A stretch of DNA of 45,545 nucleotides. Source: Candidatus Woesebacteria bacterium GW2011_GWB1_39_10 (lineage in GTDB: Bacteria; Patescibacteriota; Microgenomatia; UBA8517). Below, piece by piece: positions 30,378 to 37,094 of the stretch (positions within the stretch are counted from its first letter, which is position 1; the number at the start of each line of letters is the position of its first letter). The stretch spans positions 181,079 through 226,623 of the forward strand of contig LBVU01000002.1 in the NCBI GenBank assembly GCA_000993205.1, read 5' to 3'. The notes under the pieces are model-generated. The model ran no database searches. It was given only the letters and a program-made list of their open reading frames with translations, and was not told where the DNA came from. The position numbers were made by a program, and so were the translations under genes.

Positions 30378-30414
30378 TGCGCCTGGTGGGAATCGAACCC
30401 ACAACCACAGGCGC
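30378..30414 (-). ncRNA. tRNA-like minihelix (acceptor plus T-arm only) in the 5' leader
   Basis: Minus strand: GCGCCTG, a 5-nt connector TGGTT, T-arm GTGGG-TTCGATT-CCCAC, then CAGGCGC and discriminator A. The 7-bp acceptor and 5-bp T-stem pair perfectly and the T-loop is canonical. D-arm and anticodon arm are absent. It ends one base before the ATG of the 271-aa gene. The TGG after the acceptor is typical of tRNA-Leu, and GCGCCTG-type acceptors occur in tRNA-Arg. Either an internally deleted tRNA gene or a tRNA-mimicking regulatory element. Confidence 0.7.
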
Positions 30415-30696
30415 AAAAAAACCAAAAAAGCCCCTTCAGCTCCCGAGAAAATAAATCTCAGAAACTAAAGGGGCTCTTCGCTTTGCGCGAAGGGCGGTAC
30501 CACCCTCGTTCAACTATCCCTATTAAAAAGAAAAACCGGCCTGACGCCGGTTAATTCAAACTTAAAGGATAATCCTTATTATTTGAGTTCTCCGTTTGAC
30601 GACAAACTCTAGCTTATTTTTACGGTTTGCTTCCGTATCCGATTTTGCGGATCTGCTCCCGAGTCGCGACCCCGGTCAAACGCATTTATTAAACTA
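30415..30696 (-). promoter_or_regulatory. T-box leader with antiterminator and terminator
   Basis: The minus strand carries the conserved T-box GAACGAGGGTGGTACCGC (about 30495-30512), whose TGGT bulge would pair with an ACCA tRNA end. Upstream is a stem III-like hairpin (AACCGGC-GTCAG-GCCGGTT) and a long pairing CGTTTGAC/GTCAAACG that may close Stem I. Downstream is an intrinsic terminator, AGCCCCTTTAG / CTGAAGGGGCT with six T (about 30425-30475). Uncharged tRNA would favour the antiterminator and expression of the operon. I could not identify the specifier codon confidently; arginine is inferred only from argS. Confidence 0.85.
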
Positions 30697-30702
30697 AGGG
30701 GC

Positions 30703-30732
30703 ATATTACAACAATTTAGATCTTCCTGTCAA
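30703..30732 (-). promoter_or_regulatory. Promoter of the T-box operon
   Basis: Minus strand TTGACA (30727-30732), 18-nt spacer, TAATAT (30703-30708). Transcription would begin near 30696 and make a leader of about 320 nt. Confidence 0.7.
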
Positions 30733-30780
30733 ATTTGGCCGGCCGACCCATCTCAATTTCTTTTTACTTCCCCTTTCGAA

Positions 30781-30786
30781 TACAAT
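30781..30786 (+). promoter_or_regulatory. -10 box of the 30-aa ORF
   Basis: TACAAT with a 6-nt gap to the ATG at 30793. Confidence 0.4.
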
Positions 30787-30792
30787 GCTGGC

Positions 30793-30885
30793 ATGTCAAA
30801 AGAAAGACCAGCTAAACCTGAATTAACTATCCCCAACCCCACCGATAGCGAACCAGCTAAACGCACCCAAAAAAACAAACCATGA
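30793..30885 (+). CDS. Possible 30-aa proline-rich peptide
   Basis: Begins MSKERPAKPELTIPNPTDSE and ends KNKP. Charged and proline-rich, with no membrane segment. Support comes only from the leaderless-type -10 box in the same position as at confirmed genes. Divergent from the T-box operon. Confidence 0.4.
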   Translation: MSKERPAKPELTIPNPTDSEPAKRTQKNKP

Positions 30886-30921
30886 AGGTTAACTATATCT
30901 TATCAATCCGTAAAACTTGAT

Positions 30922-31758
30922 TTAGTTTTTATTTACCCAATATTTTTCTCCATCAGTTACAACTTCCACATCCCCCATTTCGTCAGTTCTCAAAACTTTT
31001 ACATTATATTTACCTAACAAGTCTAAAATTTCCTTATGTGGATGGCCGTAAATATTATTCTTCCCGTCACTAATTACACCCACTACCGGCCTTAATTTTT
31101 CCAGCAGGTTTTGCGTTAATCCATTCTTACTTCCATGATGATTCACTTTGAGATAGTTAACCCCTTCGACTTGGCTCAGGGTTGACAGCTCATCACTAAT
31201 TTTGTTTTCAACATCCGCTGTAAAAATAGCCTTAAATTTACCAAATTTAAGTAGATCTACGATGCCGATATTGTTAGCGTTTGGGTCTGTAAAACCAGCT
31301 GGGGGGTTAAGTATATCCAAATAGATCATTCCCACCCTAATGACTTGGCCTGCAAAGGGTCTTATGACGTTTACCCCACTACCCCCCACCACTTTCTCTA
31401 GCACTTGATAATCTAGATTGCCAGAATCAATGTCGTTATACAAATAATTGTCCAACTTATATCTTTTAAAGACCTCTATAAGCCCAAAATAGTGATCTTT
31501 CTGGGGATGAGTTGAAATTACGAGTTCTATCTCCCGGTCCCAAAAAGGAATATGTTTACCTAAACATTCCAAGACTTTATTATCCGGCCCTCCATCGGTT
31601 AAAATTTGAATATTTTTATAAGTAACAAGAATTGCATCCCCCTGACCAACATCGCAAGCGATGATATGAAGATTGCTGTCTGGCAGTTGAAAAAGTGCAA
31701 TGACAATAAGCGCAAGAATCATTAATAAAAAAATGAAAATGTTGTTCCAGAATTTCAT
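30922..31758 (-). CDS. ComEC-type metallo-beta-lactamase-fold protein (stand-alone)
   Basis: 278 residues. One N-terminal membrane helix (NIFIFLLMILALIVIALFQL), then the MBL domain of ComEC: IIACDVGQGDAILVTYKN, ILTDGG, STHPQKDHYFGLIEVFKRY (metal-binding motif), FTADVENK and LKVNHHGSKNGL. In most bacteria this domain is the C-terminal part of one ComEC polypeptide. Here it follows the channel part as a separate gene, with a MITE-like repeat between them. It probably degrades or processes incoming DNA outside the membrane. A family C repeat is read in frame as TLSQVEGV. Confidence 0.88.
   Translation of the reverse strand: MKFWNNIFIFLLMILALIVIALFQLPDSNLHIIACDVGQGDAILVTYKNIQILTDGGPDNKVLECLGKHIPFWDREIELVISTHPQKDHYFGLIEVFKRYKLDNYLYNDIDSGNLDYQVLEKVVGGSGVNVIRPFAGQVIRVGMIYLDILNPPAGFTDPNANNIGIVDLLKFGKFKAIFTADVENKISDELSTLSQVEGVNYLKVNHHGSKNGLTQNLLEKLRPVVGVISDGKNNIYGHPHKEILDLLGKYNVKVLRTDEMGDVEVVTDGEKYWVNKN
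31162..31181. repeat. Short palindromic element, family C, in the ComEC-MBL gene
   Basis: CCCTTCGACTTGGCTCAGGG, the reverse-oriented relative of the element at 1036-1055. Confidence 0.6.
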
Positions 31759-31803
31759 AATTTATACGAGTTTCAAATTTAATGCCGTTGCAAACGTTTT
31801 ATT

Positions 31804-31875
31804 GTCATTGCGAGTCATACGAAGCAATCTATTTCGCTTAGGATTGCCACGTCACCTACGGCTCCTCGCAATGAC
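31804..31875. repeat. MITE-like palindromic repeat, copy 2
   Basis: 72 bp from GTCATTGCGAG to CTCGCAATGAC, with inner GAAGCAATCT and GGATTGCCACGTCACC. It occupies the gap between the two halves of ComEC, ending 5 nt before the stop of the channel gene. Confidence 0.88.
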
Positions 31876-31880
31876 ATCAA

Positions 31881-32939
31881 TTAATTAAAAATTGCGACGA
31901 TCTTAACAAACCAATATAACAAAGGATAAGTTAGCAACAAGATCAACTTTCCTAAAAATGGAAAAATTAATCCCACAATCCCCCCAATGCTTCCTATGAT
32001 CATAATACCGGGAACCGTCCAAAGAACTAAAGCGTTAATCAAGGGAGACCATATATTAAACTGTCCAAATGTAACAAACAGTATCGGAGCCACACCAATT
32101 TGAGCCGCGAGAGAGGTGGAAAGTCCCTCTCTAAGAAACTTGGGTATCTTAAGTAACTTAGAATGAATTCTTTTTTCGAAAAGTATAAGCGAGGCCGTAG
32201 AGACAAAAGATAAAATAAAGCCAATGTCGACTATCCAACCAGGATTATAGATAAGCATCAGACCTGCGGTAATAAATAGAACGCGCCAGGTAGACACCAA
32301 CCTGCCAGTTTCTTGTCCTAAAAATAAGACTGAAGACATTATTGCCGCACGAATCAAAGGCGCATCAAAACCCGATATAAAAAGATATAAAATAATACCT
32401 ACTATAGCAAACACTATCGCTTTTCTCCTGGTCAAGAACAATGTAAGAACTCCCATCAGAAATGAAACAACAAATGTAACATTCGCTCCTGAAGCTACAA
32501 CTACGTGCGCCACGCCTGCGAGTTTTGTCTGATTATAAAAATCAGGTGAAAGCGCTCCTTTGGCGCCTATTACGATTCCACCCAAAAGTCCCCCTTCCGG
32601 TTCCGGTAAAACTTCTTGATAAAAAGAAATTATTGAATTTCTGATACCGGAAAAAAAGGTCTTTCTATCCTCTATTTTGACAAGTTTAGAATTTTTTAAT
32701 TTTCCATTATTAACGGTTCCTTCTACAACAATTTTGTCACCGTATGAAATTTCCGGAAAAAGCGGAAGATAAGTTGCCAGTCCCGCAACTTTTAAATATT
32801 GGGAAGAGGGGTAACGGACGGGGTCGGACATTACCGTAGTTGTTATACGGACTCGGTCGCCGGTGTGGTAAACAGGACGGGTGGTTAGATACCTTACAAA
32901 AATTAATAATAAAAGTATGGGCCAGATGAGATGTTTCAT
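31881..32939 (-). CDS. comEC: ComEC channel part (OB-fold and competence domain)
   Basis: 352 residues. An N-terminal membrane helix is followed by an OB-fold-like region (DRVRITTTVMSDPVRYPSSQ, YGDKIVVEGTVNNGKLKNSK), then the Competence domain with GLLGGIVIGAKGALSPDFYN, LAGVAHVVVASGANVTFVVS, FDAPLIRAAIMSSVLFLGQE, and several membrane helices. It forms the DNA uptake channel for transformation. The MBL part is encoded separately downstream. The partner ComEA is the next gene upstream, separated by another MITE copy. Confidence 0.92.
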   Translation of the reverse strand: MKHLIWPILLLLIFVRYLTTRPVYHTGDRVRITTTVMSDPVRYPSSQYLKVAGLATYLPLFPEISYGDKIVVEGTVNNGKLKNSKLVKIEDRKTFFSGIRNSIISFYQEVLPEPEGGLLGGIVIGAKGALSPDFYNQTKLAGVAHVVVASGANVTFVVSFLMGVLTLFLTRRKAIVFAIVGIILYLFISGFDAPLIRAAIMSSVLFLGQETGRLVSTWRVLFITAGLMLIYNPGWIVDIGFILSFVSTASLILFEKRIHSKLLKIPKFLREGLSTSLAAQIGVAPILFVTFGQFNIWSPLINALVLWTVPGIMIIGSIGGIVGLIFPFLGKLILLLTYPLLYWFVKIVAIFN

Positions 32940-32957
32940 TTATATTCGTCATTGTTT

Positions 32958-33030
32958 GTCATTGCGAGGTATCCGAAGCAATCTATTTCTGTTGAAGATT
33001 GCCGCGTCGCTTACTGCTCCTCGCAATGAC
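32958..33030. repeat. MITE-like palindromic repeat, copy 3
   Basis: 73 bp from GTCATTGCGAG to CTCGCAATGAC, in the gap between comEA and comEC, same orientation as copy 2. Confidence 0.88.
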
Positions 33031-33038
33031 ACAGGCTT

Positions 33039-33668
33039 TCAGTAAACAGTAATTCTATCTTTTATCTTTTCGTACAAACTTTGCTTGATAGCCCCCTTGG
33101 ATACCAATTCCCCTGTAGTTGAGTACGGTCTGTGTTCAATTATGTTTTGGCCGTAAACTTGACCAATTCCCGGTAGCGTATCCAGTTCCGAAAGGCTTGC
33201 AGTGTTTATGTTGACAGGGTGCGACCCTGTCACCCCTAAAACGGCTTGATCCACTTTGATGCCCCCGTCCGTTTTAGCACTTAAGCTGTCGGACTGCTTA
33301 TCGACACTTGGTATGTACACCTTTTGTCCATCGGTTAATTTTGCCGCGCGATTTAGATATTTATCGGTCCAAACCCTATCTGCGTTAACGGAAAATCCGC
33401 CGGAGATAACCAAAAGATCCTCAATGCGACTATCACCCGAAAGTTTATAAACACCGGGTTTAACTACCTCTCCGGCGATTTCCACTGTTAAATCCTGATG
33501 TACATCAGGACCTTCATTATTATTAAGTACTTCTACTTTTGTTGACGGAGACGCCAGTCCGCTTTTAATAAAGAAAACCCCGGCTCCGGTAGCGATTAAC
33601 CCCCCGAGAAGTATTAAAAGAGGATAACGAAAACGGGTTAACAGTTCATCGATGTCGAAGCTCTGCAT
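33039..33668 (-). CDS. comEA: ComEA-like DNA receptor (SLBB plus helix-hairpin-helix)
   Basis: 209 residues. Membrane anchor at residues 16-38 (LLILLGGLIATGAGVFFIKS), SLBB domain at about 60-120 (VEIAGEVVKPGVYKLSGDSR), and a C-terminal HhH DNA-binding region (VNINTASLSELDTLPGIGQV). It binds incoming double-stranded DNA and passes it to ComEC. A family A palindrome identical over 21 bp to that in the IPK gene is read just before the HhH as TGSHPV. TATAGT ends 6 nt before the ATG. Confidence 0.92.
   Translation of the reverse strand: MQSFDIDELLTRFRYPLLILLGGLIATGAGVFFIKSGLASPSTKVEVLNNNEGPDVHQDLTVEIAGEVVKPGVYKLSGDSRIEDLLVISGGFSVNADRVWTDKYLNRAAKLTDGQKVYIPSVDKQSDSLSAKTDGGIKVDQAVLGVTGSHPVNINTASLSELDTLPGIGQVYGQNIIEHRPYSTTGELVSKGAIKQSLYEKIKDRITVY
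33212..33232. repeat. In-ORF palindrome, family A, in comEA
   Basis: Arms TGACAGGGT and ACCCTGTCA around GCG; exact 21-nt match to 12422-12442 in the unrelated IPK gene. Confidence 0.85.
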
Positions 33669-33674
33669 TACTAA

Positions 33675-33680
33675 ACTATA
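33675..33680 (-). promoter_or_regulatory. -10 box, leaderless start of comEA
   Basis: TATAGT on the minus strand, 6-nt gap to the ATG at 33668. It overlaps the stop of leuS. Confidence 0.5.
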
Positions 33681-35637
33681 CTACAAAATTAATTACCTTG
33701 CCGGATATGAAAATTGTCTTTTTAATGGTGATGCCCTCCAGCCACTTTGTCACATTGGGATCAGATTTGGCCAACTTGACAACTTCCTCTTCAATTTTTA
33801 ATTTTTCACTATTAATTATTAATTGCCCTCTGACTTTTCCGTTGACCTGAACCACAACCGTGACCTCATTCTGAACAATAAGTTTAGGATCGTAGGAAGG
33901 CCAAGGAGCCTTGTGAATACCAAAAGGCATACCTAATACCTCCACCCATATTTCTTCCATCATGTGAGGCGCAAATGGCGCGAGCAATCGCGCCAGGATA
34001 CTAAGATACTCGATATTGGATATTTTATACTCAACGAAAACATTTACCAGCTCCATAAGGGAAGAGATGGCTGTGTTAAATTTGTAGTTTTCAATATCTT
34101 CTCCAACTTTTTTAATGGTTTGATGAAGTTTAGACAAAACGTCATCCTGGAACGAGGCTTTAGCCGAAGTGGTAGGATCCTGATGGGATTCCATCGTCCG
34201 CTCTAAGCGGTCTCCAGAATGACTGCTTTCAAATAGTCTCCATACCCTGCCTAAAAATCTACTCGCCCCTTCTACACCGGTTACGCTCCATGGCTTCATT
34301 ACATCAAATGGTCCCATAAACATTTCATAAACCCGAAGCGTATCTGCCCCAAATTTGGGAATAATATCGTCGGGAGTGACTATATTCCCCCATCTTTTGC
34401 TCATCTTGCGGGAATCAGGGCCCAAAATCCAACCCGGAGCGCGAAGTTTTAAGAATGGTTCGTCGCCAACAGATTTGTCGATTAGACCTTGGTCAAATAA
34501 AAATTTCCAGAAAAATCTGGCAAAGAGCAAATGCTGAACAACATGTCCGCCGCCAACATAGTCATCGACAGGAAGCCAAGCCTTTGTGACTTCAGGATCC
34601 CAAGGATTTTCCAGTTTCCAGTTTCCTTTTTCCTCGGATTTAGGATTTAAGTTAACCGAAGGGTAACGCAAGAAGTACCAGCTTGAATCAACATAGGTAT
34701 CCATTGTGTCGACTTCTCGCTTTGCCTGCTTTCCACAAATAGGACAAACTACATCTTTCTGGAAAGTTTTAGATCTGGCAATGGGACTTTCACCGTGAGG
34801 TAAAAAGTCTACATCAGAAGGTAACTTAACAGGTAGCTCTGTATCAGGAACTGGCTGCCAACCATCATCTTCACAATAAACCATGGGGATCGGACAACCC
34901 CAATAGCGTTGACGGGAAATCAACCAATCATGAATATGATAAGTAACTCCTTTTTTACCTTTTTCCCTACCTATCCAATTTTTTTGTTGAATTTTTACAT
35001 CTTCCGGCCAATCAATTTTCTCCAATCCTGAAATTAAACGATCGGCATAGGCGGTAATTTTAAAGAACCATTGATCCATATCTTTCTGTATTACTTCTGT
35101 ATCACACCGTTCGCATTTACCTTCAACTACTTGTTCATTAGCCAAAACTGTTTCATCTTTGGGACACCAGTTAACGGGAGATTTCTTTTTGTAAGCCAGT
35201 CCCGCTTTAAATAGCTGAATAAATATCCACTGAGTCCACTTGTAAAATTCGGGAGAGCTTGTGTCGATTTCTTTGTCCCAATCATAAGACATGCCGCTTG
35301 TCTCCAATTGACGCTTAAAAGTTTTTATATTTTCGTGAGTAGACTTATCGGGGTGGATTCCCGTCTTGATTGCATAGTTTTCAGCGGGAAGACCGAATGC
35401 GTCCCATCCCATAGGGTGAAGAACAGAATACCCTTTCATACGAAAATATCTGGAAAGGATATCTGTACCTACATAACCCTCAAGGTGCCCAACATGCATA
35501 GATGCCCCGGACGGGTAAGGAAACATATCTAAAATGTATCTCTTCTTTTTCCCAACTTCAGGAGTTTGGTAAACACCATCCTTCTCCCATCTCTCCTGCC
35601 ACTTTTTTTCCACCTTTGTATGATCGTATTTGTCCAT
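33676..35637 (-). CDS. leuS: Leucyl-tRNA synthetase lacking the CP1 editing domain
   Basis: 653 residues from MDKYDHTKVEKKWQERWEKD; typical bacterial LeuRS has over 800. HIGH-type motif at 48-51 (SMHVGHLEGY), zinc-like CPKDETVL and CERCDTEV cysteines, and the KMSKS motif (SRKMSKRWGNIV). At residues 221-247 WIGREKGKKG runs almost directly into DWLISRQRYWG. Other bacterial LeuRSs have about 180-190 residues here, the CP1 domain that hydrolyses norvalyl-, isoleucyl- and related mischarged tRNA-Leu. The C-terminal part is complete (VVVQVNGKVRGQLI). I prefer the ATG at 35637 to the longer frame (35664). Confidence 0.93.
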   Translation of the reverse strand: MDKYDHTKVEKKWQERWEKDGVYQTPEVGKKKRYILDMFPYPSGASMHVGHLEGYVGTDILSRYFRMKGYSVLHPMGWDAFGLPAENYAIKTGIHPDKSTHENIKTFKRQLETSGMSYDWDKEIDTSSPEFYKWTQWIFIQLFKAGLAYKKKSPVNWCPKDETVLANEQVVEGKCERCDTEVIQKDMDQWFFKITAYADRLISGLEKIDWPEDVKIQQKNWIGREKGKKGVTYHIHDWLISRQRYWGCPIPMVYCEDDGWQPVPDTELPVKLPSDVDFLPHGESPIARSKTFQKDVVCPICGKQAKREVDTMDTYVDSSWYFLRYPSVNLNPKSEEKGNWKLENPWDPEVTKAWLPVDDYVGGGHVVQHLLFARFFWKFLFDQGLIDKSVGDEPFLKLRAPGWILGPDSRKMSKRWGNIVTPDDIIPKFGADTLRVYEMFMGPFDVMKPWSVTGVEGASRFLGRVWRLFESSHSGDRLERTMESHQDPTTSAKASFQDDVLSKLHQTIKKVGEDIENYKFNTAISSLMELVNVFVEYKISNIEYLSILARLLAPFAPHMMEEIWVEVLGMPFGIHKAPWPSYDPKLIVQNEVTVVVQVNGKVRGQLIINSEKLKIEEEVVKLAKSDPNVTKWLEGITIKKTIFISGKVINFVV

Positions 35638-35647
35638 CACTTTGCAA

Positions 35648-35653
35648 ATTCTA
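35648..35653 (-). promoter_or_regulatory. -10 box of leuS
   Basis: TAGAAT on the minus strand, 10-nt gap to the ATG at 35637; within 15 nt of the divergent -10 at 35664. Confidence 0.45.
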
Positions 35654-35663
35654 ACACTTGTCA

Positions 35664-35669
35664 TATACT
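35664..35669 (+). promoter_or_regulatory. -10 box of the surface-locus membrane protein
   Basis: TATACT, 10-nt gap to the ATG at 35680, divergent from leuS. Confidence 0.5.
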
Positions 35670-35679
35670 TTTAGAAGAT

Positions 35680-36360
35680 ATGCAATTTGTATCGCCTATT
35701 TTGGCTATCATGACCGTTGTTCTTGCTTTTGTAATCTCGGTCAGCCCACTTTCGGGCTGGGGTCTCCAGATTACGGCTCTAATGGTCATCATTTATATAG
35801 GGACTTCTTTTTTGATAAGAAAAGGTGTGCTTTCGGATAGCATCAAAGTTACCTTGGATGTTATTATCTTTTCCCTTTCTGTTTCTCTTTTACTATTTAC
35901 AACAGGGGGTTTTAACTCGCCCGTCTTCTTTTTAAGTTATTTTTTGCTTTTTGGAGTTTCATTATTTTCCTCACCAATTACCGCAACAGCAATTACAATT
36001 ACATTTGCTCTGCTTTTTGTTGTCTCACCCAAACAAGACTTCTGGATCGATCTGCTTCAAATCGGATCATTGTTGGCCATTGCCCCCTTATCTGTCCTTT
36101 TTGGAAAACAATATCTAAAAGTCCTGGAGGATAAAAAAATGATTACGGGCTTGTCCCAAAAGATTCAAAAAAATAAAGTTGATGTTACCGTTTGGACCGA
36201 GGGAGATTTTAGAAAGCGCGTACTGAGAATTCAGGAATATCTGCAAAAACTTCTTAACGACCCGGAAGTCGCAACTGACAAGAAAGAAAGAATCAAATCT
36301 TTATATAGACAGATTTATGACTTATTTTTAAGCGGGAGAACGATGGAAAAAAATGTTTAG
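35680..36360 (+). CDS. Polytopic membrane protein with cytoplasmic coiled tail
   Basis: 226 residues from MQFVSPILAIMTVVLAFVIS. About six hydrophobic helices up to residue 145, then a charged helical tail (LEDKKMITGLSQKIQKNKVD, FRKRVLRIQEYLQKLLNDPE). The architecture resembles the membrane sensor half of a regulator without any kinase domain. No family assigned. Its stop overlaps the next start by 8 nt, which couples it to the surface proteins. Confidence 0.78.
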   Translation: MQFVSPILAIMTVVLAFVISVSPLSGWGLQITALMVIIYIGTSFLIRKGVLSDSIKVTLDVIIFSLSVSLLLFTTGGFNSPVFFLSYFLLFGVSLFSSPITATAITITFALLFVVSPKQDFWIDLLQIGSLLAIAPLSVLFGKQYLKVLEDKKMITGLSQKIQKNKVDVTVWTEGDFRKRVLRIQEYLQKLLNDPEVATDKKERIKSLYRQIYDLFLSGRTMEKNV

Positions 36361-37090
36361 TATGAGGAAATTTCTTCTGTCTGCATTCTTACTTTGTACT
36401 CTGTACTTTGTACTCTGTACTGGCGTAGCTTACGCCCAGGCTGAAGTTATATCTCCAAATTATATTATTCAAATGCCAAATTTAAACTCCGGCGCCGGAC
36501 TTCCCAGCTCCAGTAATTACAAGGTCAGTTCAACCATAGGCCAAAACGCAGCCGGTCTATTTTCCTCCGCCGGTTTTCGTGTTAAATCCGGATTCCAATA
36601 CATTTATTCAATAATTCCATTCTCTTTTACGGTTTCCTCAACTTCGATTAATTTTGGAAGTTTGATTGCCCAAACCCCGTCAACAGCCACAAACACATTA
36701 ACCGTGAGCAGTGGTGGTGCGGGTGGATATCAGGTTAAAGCTTCCGAAAACAATCCCCTGAAAATTGGCAGCACCGGAACTACGATCCCTGATACGAGCT
36801 GTGATACCTCCTGTAGCGAGACCACAGCCGGAGCCTGGACTTCATCTTCCAGATACGGGTTTGGATTTAACATGTCCGGCGACGACGTTCCGGCTGATTT
36901 TACCAACTCAACTTACTATCGTCAGTTTGCGAATAGAGATGGAGCCGAAAGCCCCCAAATTGTAATGTCATCGATTTATGTAGGAACCGGCAGAGAATCA
37001 ACGGTGACCTATAAAGTAAATATCTCCGGTGTTCAACCAGCGGGTGTTTACAATAATATGATTACGTATACGGCGATACCGGCATACTAG
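36353..37090 (+). CDS. Exported surface protein, pair 1 (WxL/pilin-like)
   Basis: 245 residues. A signal peptide (MRKFLLSAFLLCTLYFVL, cleavage near VAYAQA) is partly encoded by a heptanucleotide repeat (36391-36421). The mature part has FSFTVSSTSINFGSLI, a Ser/Thr-rich repeat (TLTVSSGGAGGYQVKASENN), paired cysteines (SCDTSCSE) and the end ISGVQPAGVYNNMITYTAIP. The C-terminal half matches the end of the 506-aa protein at 38082. The next gene encodes a membrane-anchored DUF916-like protein. This pairing recalls WxL proteins and their DUF916 partners, though no WxL motif is present. Confidence 0.8.
   Translation: MFSMRKFLLSAFLLCTLYFVLCTGVAYAQAEVISPNYIIQMPNLNSGAGLPSSSNYKVSSTIGQNAAGLFSSAGFRVKSGFQYIYSIIPFSFTVSSTSINFGSLIAQTPSTATNTLTVSSGGAGGYQVKASENNPLKIGSTGTTIPDTSCDTSCSETTAGAWTSSSRYGFGFNMSGDDVPADFTNSTYYRQFANRDGAESPQIVMSSIYVGTGRESTVTYKVNISGVQPAGVYNNMITYTAIPAY
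36391..36421. repeat. Heptanucleotide repeat in a signal peptide
   Basis: ACTTTGT, ACTCTGT, ACTTTGT, ACTCTGT, ACT: it encodes the hydrophobic core of the signal peptide, so unit number would set its length. Confidence 0.8.
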
Positions 37091-37094
37091 AATT

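Noticed and set aside
30378-30414. Complete tRNA gene
   Set aside because: D-arm and anticodon arm are absent, so it cannot be a working tRNA.
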